A stretch of DNA of 64,000 nucleotides from Pseudaquabacterium terrae (GCF_013266755.1 NZ_JABRWJ010000002.1:558001-622000); one strand, 5' to 3'; positions 54,119 through 63,105 are shown, numbered from the stretch's first letter. Translations and numbers: made by a program. Notes: generated by a model from the sequence alone, not told the origin.

Positions 54119-54588
54119 AACGCCCGCTTGCTCGCAGTTGGATCGGCCGCGGCTTCCTTATCGGCCTCGGAATGGTGGTGCCGTTGGCAATGGCCGCTCT
54201 CCTGAACGAGGTCATGAGCATGGCCATGTTCGAGCTCTCGTTCAAGGAGCGCATCTATCGCGCCGTGAGGGACGCCAGCGGCAACCTGCATCCCATCGGG
54301 GACCTGCGTGTGTTGCCGTTCGAGCGCGTGAAACACGGCGATGGGGAGACGACGCTGCGCGGTGCCATCGAGAACACGGGCGACAGGACGATCGCGACGT
54401 TCGAAGTCGAGGTGGAATTCTTCGATCAGGAAGCGAAATTCCTTGGGGAGTGCACGAAGTCGTTCCGCACGCAACTCGTGCCCAAGCATGTCGAGAACGT
54501 GCTGGTGACGTGCGGTGGCAGGTTCGATGGTCCGATCCCCGAGCATGTCTCGTTCAAGGTCAGGGCCATCCAGGCCACCTCCCTTTGA
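54115..54588 (+). CDS. Membrane-anchored hypothetical protein
   Basis: A 157-residue protein with an N-terminal membrane helix (FLIGLGMVVPLAMAALLNEV) and a periplasmic domain. The domain contains TTLRGAIENTGDRTIATFEVEVEFFDQEAKFLGECTKSF-type beta strands, resembling small FxLYD-like immunoglobulin-like domains. Function unknown; it closes the type VI island. The 70 bases after the stop contain no gene and no clear terminator. Confidence 0.5.
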   Translation: MKRPLARSWIGRGFLIGLGMVVPLAMAALLNEVMSMAMFELSFKERIYRAVRDASGNLHPIGDLRVLPFERVKHGDGETTLRGAIENTGDRTIATFEVEVEFFDQEAKFLGECTKSFRTQLVPKHVENVLVTCGGRFDGPIPEHVSFKVRAIQATSL

Positions 54589-54658
54589 GCCGCAGCCGAC
54601 TCACGGCACGGGAGCGCGCGCCGAATCGGTCGTCATCGCGGGAATGACGAGTCCGGCT

Positions 54659-55079
54659 TCAGCGCTCGAACACCCAGCCCAAGCCGAGTGACCACCACGC
54701 CGGCGCATCGTCGTCCATGCCGCGGGCGCGGCTGAAGTCGACGTTCAGCGCAGGCGTCAGCGCCCAGCGCGCGCCGGCCCGCCAGTAGTCCGTGCGGCCT
54801 TCCCGAAAGCCCTCGCCGACGAACGACCAAGCCGTCACTGGCGTCCATTCCAGCGCAGCACCCGCGCGCGCACTGTCAGCCTCGTGGTGCCGGAAATCGC
54901 GCCCGACGTTGACATGCAAGCGACCGCATGCCGCCGGTTTCCCGATCGCCCCAAACCTCCACCTGGCACTGCCCCGGCTCGAGCAGCGCGGCATCGTCCA
55001 CCCCGTGATGGCCGCCGGCGGCATGGGCCGTTGATCCGAACCCGCCGGCCAGCAGCACGAGAAGGAACCGCCGCTTCAC
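54659..55079 (-). pseudogene. Remnant of an exported outer-membrane protein gene, frame-disrupted
   Basis: A GTG at 55079 overlaps the permease stop (GTGA) and begins a signal peptide (KRRFLLVLLAGGFGSTAHA) and a mature start (AGGHHGVDDAALLEPGQCQVEVWG). After about 50 residues this frame runs out of sense, and a different frame continues with beta-barrel-like sequence (RLHVNVGRDFRHHEADSARA, ending WWSLGLGWVFER). The two halves fit one exported barrel-type protein of a larger original size, so an internal deletion with frame shift near 54930 is likely. A sequencing error cannot explain the missing middle but could add to it. Confidence 0.6.
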
Positions 55080-55846
55080 GCGTTCCCCTGCGACCCCCGG
55101 TGCGCCCACCCCGTGATGCGCTTCTCCAGCACCGAGAACAGCTCGTACATCCCCATCGCCATCGCGCCGACGACCACCAGCCCGGCGAAGGCCAAACCCA
55201 TCTGCATCGCAGAGCCGGCCGAGACCAGCAGGTAGCCGATGCCTTCGTTGCTGGCGGTCATCTCGCTGACGGTGGTGCCGACGAAGGCCAGCGTGATCGC
55301 CACCTTCAGCGAGCCGAAGAAGTACGGCATCGAGCGCGGCAGGCCGACCTTGACCAGCACGTCCCAGCGCCTGGCGCCGAGCACGCGCAGCACGTCTTCC
55401 AGCTCGGGCTCGAGCGTCGCCAGGCCGGTGGCGATGTTGACGGTGATCGGGAAGAACGAGATCAGGAACGCGGTGAGGATCGCCGGACCGATGCCGATGC
55501 CCAGCCAGACAACGAGGATCGGCACGAAGGCGGCCTTGGGCAGCGCGTTGAATCCGGTCATCAGCGGATAGATGGCGGCATAGGCCAGCCGCGAGCTGCC
55601 GATCAGGAAGCCCAGCAGCACGCCGACGACGATGGCGATCGCGAAGCCGGCCATCGTGACCCAGTAGGTGCGCCACGCGTGCTTGGCGATCTCGCCCTTG
55701 AATTCGACGAACTGCGCCCAGATGCGCGCCGGGCTCGGGAAGATGAACTCGCTGACGTTGAAGGCCGTGCAGATCAGCTGCCACAGCACGATCACCGCCA
55801 GCAGCAGCGCCCACGGCGCCCAGGCTTCGAGTTGCCGCGGCTTCAT
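55076..55846 (-). CDS. NitT/TauT-type ABC transporter permease
   Basis: A 256-residue inner-membrane permease with about six helices and the family EAA loop (EDVLRVLGARRWDVLVKVGLP). It resembles SsuC/TauC/ThiX-type permeases that import sulfonates, nitrate or thiamine precursors. The ATG at 55846 overlaps the ATPase stop (ATGA). It forms one operon with the ATPase and binding protein. Confidence 0.88.
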   Translation of the reverse strand: MKPRQLEAWAPWALLLAVIVLWQLICTAFNVSEFIFPSPARIWAQFVEFKGEIAKHAWRTYWVTMAGFAIAIVVGVLLGFLIGSSRLAYAAIYPLMTGFNALPKAAFVPILVVWLGIGIGPAILTAFLISFFPITVNIATGLATLEPELEDVLRVLGARRWDVLVKVGLPRSMPYFFGSLKVAITLAFVGTTVSEMTASNEGIGYLLVSAGSAMQMGLAFAGLVVVGAMAMGMYELFSVLEKRITGWAHRGSQGNA

Positions 55847-56655
55847 CACGACGCCGCCTTCGCGAAGACGTTGCGCACCGCGCCGATGTGGCCGCGCAGT
55901 TCGTGCACGATGTCGGTGAACATGGCCGAGTAAGTAACTTCCAAGTCGCGCGGCCGCGGCAGCTCGATCTCGCGCCGCACGACGAAGCGGCCCGGGCTCT
56001 TGCTCATCACGTACACGGTGTCGGCGAGGAACACGCTCTCGCGCAGGTCGTGCGTCACGAGGATCACGTTGAAGCGCTGCGCCGCCTGCAGGTCGCGCAG
56101 CGTGCACCACAGCTCTTCGCGGGTGAAGGCGTCGAGCGCGCCGAAGGGCTCGTCGAGCAGCAGCATCTTCGGCTCGTGGATCAGCGCGCGGCAGATGCTG
56201 GCGCGCTGCTGCATGCCGCCGGAGAGCTGCCACGGAAACTTGTCCTCGTAGCCGCCTAAGCCCACGTTCTGCAGCAGCGCGCGCGCCTTGGCCTCGTACT
56301 CGGCGCGCTTGTGCTTGAAGCTCGACCGGTACGGCTCGACGATCTCCAGCGGCAGCATCACGTTGCGCACCGTCGTGCGCCAGGGCAAGAGGCTCGGCGC
56401 CTGGAAGGCCATGCCGGTGATCTTCAGCGGCCCGGTCACCGCGTGGCCGGCGATCGTGATGGTGCCCTTGCTCGGCCGCTTCAAACCAGTGGCCAGCTTC
56501 ATGAAGGTCGACTTGCCGCAGCCCGACGGGCCGACGATGGCAATGAATTCGCCTTCGTTGACTTTCAGCGTGATGTCCTCGACCGCGAACTGGCCGGCGT
56601 CGAGCAGTTCCTCGTTGTAGGCGAGCCAGACCTTGTCGAACTCGACGAAGCTCAC
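55846..56655 (-). CDS. NitT/TauT-type ABC transporter ATPase
   Basis: A 269-residue ATPase: Walker A GPSGCGKST, Q-loop, signature LSGGMQQRASICRAL, Walker B MLLLDEPFGALD, switch His in LVTHDLRES. It belongs to the SsuB/TauB/NrtD group. Overlaps at both ends (4 bases with the binding protein, 1-4 with the permease) show tight translational coupling. Confidence 0.9.
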   Translation of the reverse strand: MSFVEFDKVWLAYNEELLDAGQFAVEDITLKVNEGEFIAIVGPSGCGKSTFMKLATGLKRPSKGTITIAGHAVTGPLKITGMAFQAPSLLPWRTTVRNVMLPLEIVEPYRSSFKHKRAEYEAKARALLQNVGLGGYEDKFPWQLSGGMQQRASICRALIHEPKMLLLDEPFGALDAFTREELWCTLRDLQAAQRFNVILVTHDLRESVFLADTVYVMSKSPGRFVVRREIELPRPRDLEVTYSAMFTDIVHELRGHIGAVRNVFAKAAS

Positions 56656-57695
56656 TTCTTGGAGCCGGCGAAGATGTCGCGCTCCTGCGGCGTCGGCAGG
56701 AAGCTGCCGTTCCAGATCACATCGGGGTCGATGCGGCCTTTCGTCGTATAAGCGTCGGCGACCTGGCTGGCCATCAGCGCGAGGCGCGGCGGGCTGATGT
56801 TGCCGAAGCCTTCGCTGCGTGCGTCCTGCGTGGCGATCGCCGACTGGATGGCCAGGCGCAGGCGCCGCTCTTCCAGCTCGGCATTGATGATGCCGTCGCG
56901 CTCCTTGACGATCGCGACGCCGGCCTTCGGGTTGTTGACGATGTCCTTGGCCGCCTTGCTGAAGGCGCGCAGGAAACCCTTCACCGCCTCGGGCCGCTTC
57001 TTCAGGAATTCTTCCGACACGATGATCGCGTTGCCGTAGAGCTTGACGCCGAATTGCGGATAGGCCATCACCGCCACGTCCTCGGCCTTGACGCCGCGCG
57101 CCTCGAGGTTCAGCAGGCTCGTGAAATAGAAGCCGGTGATCGCGTCGACGTCACCGCGGGCGAGCATCGTCTCGCGCAGCGGCGGGTCCATGCTGATCCA
57201 GTTCACCGCGCCGATCGAATTGGCCTTCTGGAAGATCGGAAAGCCGCGCCGGCCGGCGTCGAAGACCGGGGCGCCGAGCTTCTTGCCGGTGAGGTCCTGC
57301 GGCTTCAAGATGTTGCTTTTCTTCAGCGAGAACACCGCCGCCGGCGTGTTGTTGTAGACCATCATCACCGCCACCGGCTTGTTCGGCGCGGTCGGGTTGT
57401 TGGCATGGAATTCCATCAGCGCCGCGAGGTCGGCGAAGCCCATGTCGTAGGCGCCCGAGGCGACGCGGTTGACGGCATTGCCCGAGCCGCTGCCGGCATC
57501 GACGGTGACGTTGAGCTTCTCGTCCTTGAAGTAGCCCTTGGCCACTGGCCACAGGAAGAACGCGGCCGGGCCTTCGAAGCGCCAGTCGAGCTGGAACCTG
57601 ATCGGCGTGTCCTGGGCCTGCACGGGCAGGGCGGCCGCGAGCGCGCTCGACAACAGCAGGGCAGCCAGCGTGGTGCGGCGATGCAGCAGGGGCAT
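56652..57695 (-). CDS. NMT1/THI5-like ABC substrate-binding protein
   Basis: A 347-residue periplasmic protein with a signal peptide (LAALLLSSALAAALPVQAQ). The NMT1/THI5-like fold begins FQLDWRFEGPAAFFLWPVAKGYF and continues with DAGSGSGNAVNRVASGAYDMGFADL. Related proteins bind hydroxymethylpyrimidine (a thiamine precursor), taurine, nitrate or riboflavin; the sequence alone does not choose. A GGAG ribosome site precedes the ATG. It is the first transporter gene and lies 54 bases downstream of the GGDEF-EAL gene on the same strand. Confidence 0.85.
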   Translation of the reverse strand: MPLLHRRTTLAALLLSSALAAALPVQAQDTPIRFQLDWRFEGPAAFFLWPVAKGYFKDEKLNVTVDAGSGSGNAVNRVASGAYDMGFADLAALMEFHANNPTAPNKPVAVMMVYNNTPAAVFSLKKSNILKPQDLTGKKLGAPVFDAGRRGFPIFQKANSIGAVNWISMDPPLRETMLARGDVDAITGFYFTSLLNLEARGVKAEDVAVMAYPQFGVKLYGNAIIVSEEFLKKRPEAVKGFLRAFSKAAKDIVNNPKAGVAIVKERDGIINAELEERRLRLAIQSAIATQDARSEGFGNISPPRLALMASQVADAYTTKGRIDPDVIWNGSFLPTPQERDIFAGSKK

Positions 57696-57749
57696 GGAAG
57701 AACTCCTCGACGTCTGTGGTTATGGATGCGTGTTCAGTTGCGTGCGTGC

Positions 57750-59750
57750 TCAGCTGCGCGTTGCGTCGACCAGCAGCCCGCCGCGCACGATCAGCTCGAA
57801 CTCGGCCGCCGGCTGCGGCCGCGCGAGCAGGAAGCCCTGCAGCGCAGTGCAGCCGATGCCGCACAGGAACTCGCGCTGCGGCTCGGTCTCGACGCCCTCG
57901 GCGACCACCGCGATGCCGAGCGCGCGCGCCAGCTGCACGATCGCGCGCACCAGCACGCGGTCGTCCTCGTCGGCCGGCAGGTCGCGCACGAAGCTGCGGT
58001 CGATCTTGATCTTCGAGGGCCGCAGGTGCTTGAGGTACGCCAGCGACGAATAGCCGGTGCCGAAGTCGTCGACCACCAGCCGCAGGCCCAGCGCATGCAG
58101 CCGCTCGACGATGCGCTGCGTGGTCTCGGTGTCGGTCATCAGCACGCTTTCGGTGAGCTCGATCTCCAGCTCGTCGGGCTGCACGCCGAAATCGGCCATC
58201 GCCTGCGTCAGCGTGTCGACCAGCCGGTGGTGGCGGAACTCCAGTGCCGAGACGTTGACCGCCACCGTGCCGAAATTCAGCCCGGCCGCCTTCCAGCGCG
58301 CGATCTGCGCGCAGGCGGCGCGCACGGTCCAGTTGCCGAGTTCGCTGATCAGCCCGCTCTGCTCGGCCGCCGGGATGAACTGCAGCGGCGGCACCATGCC
58401 GCGCACCGGGTGCATCCAGCGGATCAGCGCCTCGCAGCCGAGCACCGTGCCGCCGACCGCGGCGACCAGTGGCTGGTAGTGCAGCACGAACTCGTCGTGC
58501 AGCAGCGCGTACTGCAGCTCCTTCTCCAGCCGCAGCGTGGCCTGCAGCTGGCTGTTGAACTCGCTGCGGAAGAAGCTGTGGCGGGCGCGCCCCAGGCGCT
58601 TGGCCGCGTACATCGCGGTGTCGGCGTGGCGCAGCAGCTCTTCGTAGTCGGCCGCATCGTCGGGGAAGAGGGCGATGCCGATGCTCGCCGACACCGAGGC
58701 CTCCTGCTCGCGCACCGTCATCGGCGCCTCGATGGCCTTGAGCAGCCGGTCGGCGGTGGCGGCCACCTCGTCCCAGGTGTGCGCGTCGTGCAGCAGGATC
58801 GTGAACTCGTCGCCCGAATGGCGGCAGACGACGTCGGATTCGCGCACCGTCGCGCGCAGCCGGCCGGCCAGCGCGATCAGCAGATCGTCGCCGGCGGCAT
58901 GGCCGAGCTGGTCGTTGACCGACTTGAAGCGATCGAGATCGATGAACAGCAGCGCCAGCTTGCCGTTGTCGCGCCGCGCCGCGGCCACCGCCGCCAGCGT
59001 CAGCTCGGCGAACAGCGTGCGGTTGGCCAGGCCCGTCAGCGGGTCGTGCAGCGCCATCGTCTCGAGCGCCGCCTTCTTCGATTCGAGCTCGGAGAACAGG
59101 CCGTGGATCTGGCCGTGCACTTCGTTCAGGTGCTGGCCGAGCTCGCCGAGCTCGTCCTCGCCATGCCACTTCAGCGGCGCCAGCTCGGCGCGGTGGGCGA
59201 TGGCGCTGGCCTGCTGCTTCAGGCGCTGGATCGGGCGCAGCAGCCGGCGGTAGAACACGCCCAGCAGCACCGCGGTGGCCAGCAGCACCTGCAGCGCGAC
59301 GAGCTGCAGCGTTCCCGCGCGGCGCGCCGAGAGGATGCGCTCGATCTCGCGCTCGTCGAAGCGCAGCTCCAGGTCGGCCAGCACCTCGCCTTCGCGAACG
59401 ATTTCGGTGCGCATCGGCTGGCCGGCGTCGCCGGTGATGCCGGGGCGCTTCAGCACGATCGGCGGTGCCAGCGGGCGCCGCTCGGCCAGCCGCACGGCGA
59501 GCACCGAAGGCTCGTCGAGCGTGCGCTTCAGCGCGGCCTGCACCTGGTTGCTGTCGATCGTCCACAGCGGTTCGACAAGCACGTTCGAGGCCATCACCAT
59601 CAGCGCCTGGCGGTGCTGCTGGATCAGCGGCTGCTGCACCTCGCGGATCAGCCGCTGGTCGACATGCCACAGCGCCGCCGCCGGAATCAGCACCGCGGCG
59701 GCGATCGCCAGCAACACGGTGGTGCGGATGGACAGGCGGGGCCAGTACAT
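57750..59750 (-). CDS. Membrane GGDEF-EAL cyclic-di-GMP protein
   Basis: A 666-residue protein with two helices around a periplasmic sensor (helices near 10-30 and 145-170), a HAMP-like linker and coiled coil. The GGDEF domain has the A-site RHSGDEF near 310: the first Gly is Ser, a change found in some active cyclases. An RxxD-type inhibitory site is not evident. The EAL domain begins EALIRW near 438, with DDFGTGYSS and ALGIAVVAEGVET, so phosphodiesterase residues look intact. I chose the ATG at 59750; a TTG at 59759 is also possible. It directly follows the small binding protein gene. Confidence 0.88.
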   Translation of the reverse strand: MYWPRLSIRTTVLLAIAAAVLIPAAALWHVDQRLIREVQQPLIQQHRQALMVMASNVLVEPLWTIDSNQVQAALKRTLDEPSVLAVRLAERRPLAPPIVLKRPGITGDAGQPMRTEIVREGEVLADLELRFDEREIERILSARRAGTLQLVALQVLLATAVLLGVFYRRLLRPIQRLKQQASAIAHRAELAPLKWHGEDELGELGQHLNEVHGQIHGLFSELESKKAALETMALHDPLTGLANRTLFAELTLAAVAAARRDNGKLALLFIDLDRFKSVNDQLGHAAGDDLLIALAGRLRATVRESDVVCRHSGDEFTILLHDAHTWDEVAATADRLLKAIEAPMTVREQEASVSASIGIALFPDDAADYEELLRHADTAMYAAKRLGRARHSFFRSEFNSQLQATLRLEKELQYALLHDEFVLHYQPLVAAVGGTVLGCEALIRWMHPVRGMVPPLQFIPAAEQSGLISELGNWTVRAACAQIARWKAAGLNFGTVAVNVSALEFRHHRLVDTLTQAMADFGVQPDELEIELTESVLMTDTETTQRIVERLHALGLRLVVDDFGTGYSSLAYLKHLRPSKIKIDRSFVRDLPADEDDRVLVRAIVQLARALGIAVVAEGVETEPQREFLCGIGCTALQGFLLARPQPAAEFELIVRGGLLVDATRS

Positions 59751-59765
59751 GCGCTTCAAATGGGG

Positions 59766-60581
59766 TCAGCGCTCGGCCAGCGCGCGGTTCAGGCGCTCGA
59801 CCACGGCATCGGGCACGGCCCGGTTGCAGTACAGGTGCCGCTGCTGTCCATCCGGCACGCCGGCCAGCGTGAGCAGCTGCAGCTGCGCGCCGACGGTGCC
59901 GAGCTCGGACAGCAGCGCCTCGCCCTCCTCGGGGGCGATGATCATCCATGCGGCGCGGCCGGCCTCGACCATGCGTGCCATCTGCGCGCTCTCGGCCGAC
60001 GTGCGGCGCACGCTCGCCGGGTGCTGGGCGATCGCGCCATCGAGCAGCGGGCCGTAGGAATAGCCCTCCTTGACCAGCAGCGGCAGTGCCGCATCGGCCA
60101 GCAGCTCGGCCGGCGCGCGTGCGCCGCTCCAGCCGCCGTCGCGCCGCGCCAGGGCCATGAAGGGCCGGTCCTGGTACAGCGGCAGGCTGAAGCGGCCGAG
60201 CTGCTCGCGCTCGGGGTTGCGGAACCAGCCGAGGCCGCAGTCCAGCGTCGGGGCGCTGCCCTGGATCAGCACCAGCTGGCGCTGGCTCGGTGTCTTGACC
60301 CACTGGAACGGCAGCTGCGCACGCTGCAAGGCACGCACCGCCGGCGCGACGAGCAGCCCCTGCGGCTGGCCGTCGGCAGCGGTGTACGAGTACGGCGGCC
60401 GTTCCTGGTAGTGCAGCGTGATCGGGGCCTGCACGGCGGGCTGCGCCTGGGCCGCGGCCATCGGCACCTGGGCCGTCGCCACCGGCACCTGGGCCGTAGC
60501 CACCGGCACCTGGGCCGTAGCCATCAGCACCAGGCCGGCCGCGGCAGCGCCGGGCAGAGGGGGGTACTGCAACGTTCGCAT
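59766..60581 (-). CDS. Periplasmic solute-binding-like protein paired with GGDEF-EAL gene
   Basis: A 271-residue exported protein. An unusual N-terminus carries repeats (ATAQVPV three times) after a hydrophobic segment (LPGAAAAGLVLMA). A family-3-like binding fold follows (ITLHYQERPPYSYTAADGQPQGLL, LDCGLGWFRNPEREQLGRFS, ending YCNRAVPDAVVERLNRAL). No permease adjoins it. It is 15 bases upstream of the GGDEF-EAL gene, so I infer a periplasmic sensor subunit for that protein. I chose the ATG at 60581. Confidence 0.68.
   Translation of the reverse strand: MRTLQYPPLPGAAAAGLVLMATAQVPVATAQVPVATAQVPMAAAQAQPAVQAPITLHYQERPPYSYTAADGQPQGLLVAPAVRALQRAQLPFQWVKTPSQRQLVLIQGSAPTLDCGLGWFRNPEREQLGRFSLPLYQDRPFMALARRDGGWSGARAPAELLADAALPLLVKEGYSYGPLLDGAIAQHPASVRRTSAESAQMARMVEAGRAAWMIIAPEEGEALLSELGTVGAQLQLLTLAGVPDGQQRHLYCNRAVPDAVVERLNRALAER
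60460..60522 (-). repeat. 21-base tandem repeat, three copies
   Basis: Units start at 60460, 60481 and 60502 (plus-strand reading a[tc]cggcacctgggccgt-gcc); the last two are identical and the first differs at two positions. They encode ATAQVPV repeats near the start of the mature binding protein. The unit is a multiple of three, so copy-number change would alter length, not frame. Confidence 0.8.
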
Positions 60582-60701
60582 CGTGTCCGCAGTCGCCCGC
60601 TGGCGTGAAACCCACAGAAGGGGGCAACGATAGCATTGCAGCCCCCCGTCCAGGGGGCGCCGCAGCATGCCGGCAACGGGCGGGTGTGCGAAAAGATCAG
60701 C

Positions 60702-62036
60702 TCACGGCCCCGGATCGCCGGCGCCATCGGCAGCGGCGGCTTCGGTGGCCGCGGCACTGGCCAGCGCGATCGTGCGGCGGTGGCGTTCGCTCCACTCCTG
60801 CAGGCTGCGTCCGTGCGCCTGCATGTGCTCGCGCAGCGCGCGCCGTTCGCCGCCATCGGCCACGCGCTGCAGCCACGCCTGGGCGGCGGCGAGCGCGCCG
60901 CAGGCGAGGTCGGTCTGGTCGCCGGGGCCGGGCGCGCCGGCTTCGATCAAGGCGTCGTGCTCCTGCTGCCAGGCGGCGGCGGCCGCGCCATCGACGCGCC
61001 AGGCGCGGGCGATGGCCAGCGCGGCGCCGAGCTCGGCCAGGCTGCCACCGTGTGCGCCGAGCACACCGGCCAGCGCGCGGCAGGTGACCTGGCGCGCCGG
61101 CTCGGCCTCGCCGGGCACGACGCCGGCGCCGCAGTACTCGCGCGCCTGGCCCGTGGCCGCCGGCGACAGCCGCCAGGTGTCGTGCACGCTGAGGGCGACG
61201 CTCGATGCCAGCGTGCGTGGCAGCGCCGGCAACGGCGGCGCCAGCGCGCGGTGGACCAGTGCCGGCAGCTGCGCCGCGTGGGCACGGCTGCGCGTGGCCT
61301 GCGCGGCGTGGCGCATCGCTTCGTGCTCGGCATCGGCCTCGCCCTGGGCCGCGGCCTCGGCGGCCAGCTCCAGCCAGGCCTGGGCGTTGTCCGGCTCCAG
61401 TCGCGCGGCCTGCGCGCGGCTCAGCAGCCGGCAGGCGCTGCCGTCGCGCTCGGCCAGGCCCTGGCAGCCGTGCAGCGCGAAGGCGTAGATCACCGGGTCC
61501 TGCGAGCCGGAGGCCAGCCAGGCCAGCTTCTCCAGGCGCTGCCGCGCGCCCTGGCCGCGGCCGCGCGCGCCGATCAGCAGCCCGGCGGCGTTGATGCGCG
61601 GATCGGCATCGGCCAGCAGCCGCTGCTCGGCCTGGTCGAGCGCGGCGGCGCGCTGCGCAGCGGGAATGCGCTGCAGCGGGAACGGGTCGTCGTCGGGCAG
61701 CTCGACCGGGCCCCAGCCGCAGACCTCGACGCCGGGCGCGGGCAGGGTCGCCGCGGCGGGCAGCGCGCGCGGCAGCGCCGCGGTCAACGCCGCCGCGGCG
61801 GGCGCTGCTCTGGCCAATGTCTGCGGCGGCTTCGCGATGGCTGCCGCCGCGGGCACGGCCGCTGCTGCGGCGCGCGTGCGCTCGGTCGATGGCGGGGCCG
61901 TGCCGATCGCACGCCAGCACCAGCCGAGCACGAGCATCACCAGCGTCAGCGCCAGTGCCAGCGCGCTCCAGCGCAAGGCCGGATCGCCGTGCCACGGGGG
62001 CGCGGGTGGCGGGGACGGTGGGTGGCGGCTGCGCAT
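60702..62036 (-). CDS. Membrane-anchored hypothetical protein, Ala-rich
   Basis: A 444-residue protein with one N-terminal membrane helix (WSALALALTLVMLVLGWCW), an Ala/Pro-rich linker (about 50-100), and a helical soluble part. That part contains CGWGPVELPDDDPFPLQRIP and TPR-like segments (RLEPDNAQAWLELAAEAAAQGE). I do not recognise the family. It lies 120 bases upstream of the binding protein on the same strand and 115 bases from lysR. Confidence 0.55.
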   Translation of the reverse strand: MRSRHPPSPPPAPPWHGDPALRWSALALALTLVMLVLGWCWRAIGTAPPSTERTRAAAAAVPAAAAIAKPPQTLARAAPAAAALTAALPRALPAAATLPAPGVEVCGWGPVELPDDDPFPLQRIPAAQRAAALDQAEQRLLADADPRINAAGLLIGARGRGQGARQRLEKLAWLASGSQDPVIYAFALHGCQGLAERDGSACRLLSRAQAARLEPDNAQAWLELAAEAAAQGEADAEHEAMRHAAQATRSRAHAAQLPALVHRALAPPLPALPRTLASSVALSVHDTWRLSPAATGQAREYCGAGVVPGEAEPARQVTCRALAGVLGAHGGSLAELGAALAIARAWRVDGAAAAAWQQEHDALIEAGAPGPGDQTDLACGALAAAQAWLQRVADGGERRALREHMQAHGRSLQEWSERHRRTIALASAAATEAAAADGAGDPGP

Positions 62037-62151
62037 CGGCGCGGGCCGCGGACACCGGGCCCGCGGCCGCCGAACATCGTGCGCCGGTTGCCGGTGCGCA
62101 GCCAGCGCGTCGTGCCAGACCGCGCTGCCAGCGCGGCTTTCAGCGCGGCCT

Positions 62152-63105
62152 TCAGCGTGCCTCGGTGCAGTGGCGCAGCAGTTGCCGCAGCGCCGGCTCG
62201 GCCTTGCCGCGGCGGCAGGTCAGCACGATGTCTTGCGCATGGCTGAAGAGGGCCGGCTTGACCCGGCGCAATGTGGCCAGCGGCGCCGTCGCCGCGACCA
62301 GGTGATCGGGCAGGAAGCCGGCGAAGCGGCCGCTGGCCACCAGCAGCGCCACGCCCTCGATGCTGTCGGCGCGGATCGTGCCGTGCAGCGGACCGGCGGG
62401 GCGGTGCGGCAGGTCGGTCGAGTAGGGGTCGACGACGCAGGCGATCGCCGCCAGGTCGGCCGCGACCAGCGTCGCATCGTCGCGCTCGAACCACGGGTGG
62501 CCGGGCGCGACGTAGAGGCTGTTCGGCTCCGTGTACAGGCGCTGCTGCTGCAGCCCGGCGGCCGGCGGATGCGCGGCGACGATGCCGGCGTCGAGCTCGC
62601 CCGCGAGGATGCGGCGCTCGATCTCGATCGGCCGCAAGGTCAGCAGCTCCAGCACCAGCCCCGGCAGCGCATCGGCGCAATGCGCCAGCGCGGACGTGAG
62701 CGGGGCGCCCGGCGCCGTCAGCAGCGCATCGACGATGCCCAGCCGCAGCCGTGCGCCGGGCGCCTGGCCGAGCTGCGCCACGTCGTCGCGAAACGCCTGC
62801 AGCGAGGCCAGCAGCCGCAGCGCGCTGCGGTGCAGCTGCTCGCCGGCGGGCGTCAGCACGAAGCCGCCGCGCCCGCGTTCGGCCAGCCGCGTGCCGACCC
62901 GGGTCTCGAGCTCCTTGAACTGGCGGCTGACGGTCGACAGATCCGCCTGCAGCTCGGCCGTTGCCGCCGACAGGCCGCCCGCCGCGACGACGACGCAGAA
63001 CAGCCGCAGCTGGCGCAGCTCGGCATCGCCGACGGGCGCGAAGGCGCGCGCCGCGTCGCCGGCAAACAGGACCTGGGCGTCAAGTGAACTTGCTCGGCTG
63101 GTCAT
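62152..63105 (-). CDS. LysR-family transcriptional regulator
   Basis: A 317-residue regulator. The LysR winged helix lies at about residues 30-90 (LRQLRLFCVVVAAGGLSAATAELQ, then STVSRQFKELETRVGTRLAER) after an unusual 27-residue N-terminal extension, and the effector-binding domain fills the rest (LRLGIVDALL). It is divergent from the ureohydrolase gene across 34 bases, the classical arrangement for a LysR protein and its target. An inducer such as agmatine, guanidinobutyrate or arginine would be expected. Confidence 0.87.
   Translation of the reverse strand: MTSRASSLDAQVLFAGDAARAFAPVGDAELRQLRLFCVVVAAGGLSAATAELQADLSTVSRQFKELETRVGTRLAERGRGGFVLTPAGEQLHRSALRLLASLQAFRDDVAQLGQAPGARLRLGIVDALLTAPGAPLTSALAHCADALPGLVLELLTLRPIEIERRILAGELDAGIVAAHPPAAGLQQQRLYTEPNSLYVAPGHPWFERDDATLVAADLAAIACVVDPYSTDLPHRPAGPLHGTIRADSIEGVALLVASGRFAGFLPDHLVAATAPLATLRRVKPALFSHAQDIVLTCRRGKAEPALRQLLRHCTEAR

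Noticed and set aside
57054-60608. Plus-strand frame of about 1184 codons opposite the GGDEF-EAL gene
   Set aside because: Low-complexity Arg/Gln/His/Asp protein with no domains. The minus strand encodes clear GGDEF, EAL and binding-protein motifs.
57151-60636. Minus-strand frame of about 1161 codons in a second register
   Set aside because: Out of frame with the real minus-strand genes; Arg/Ala/Gly-rich with no motifs.
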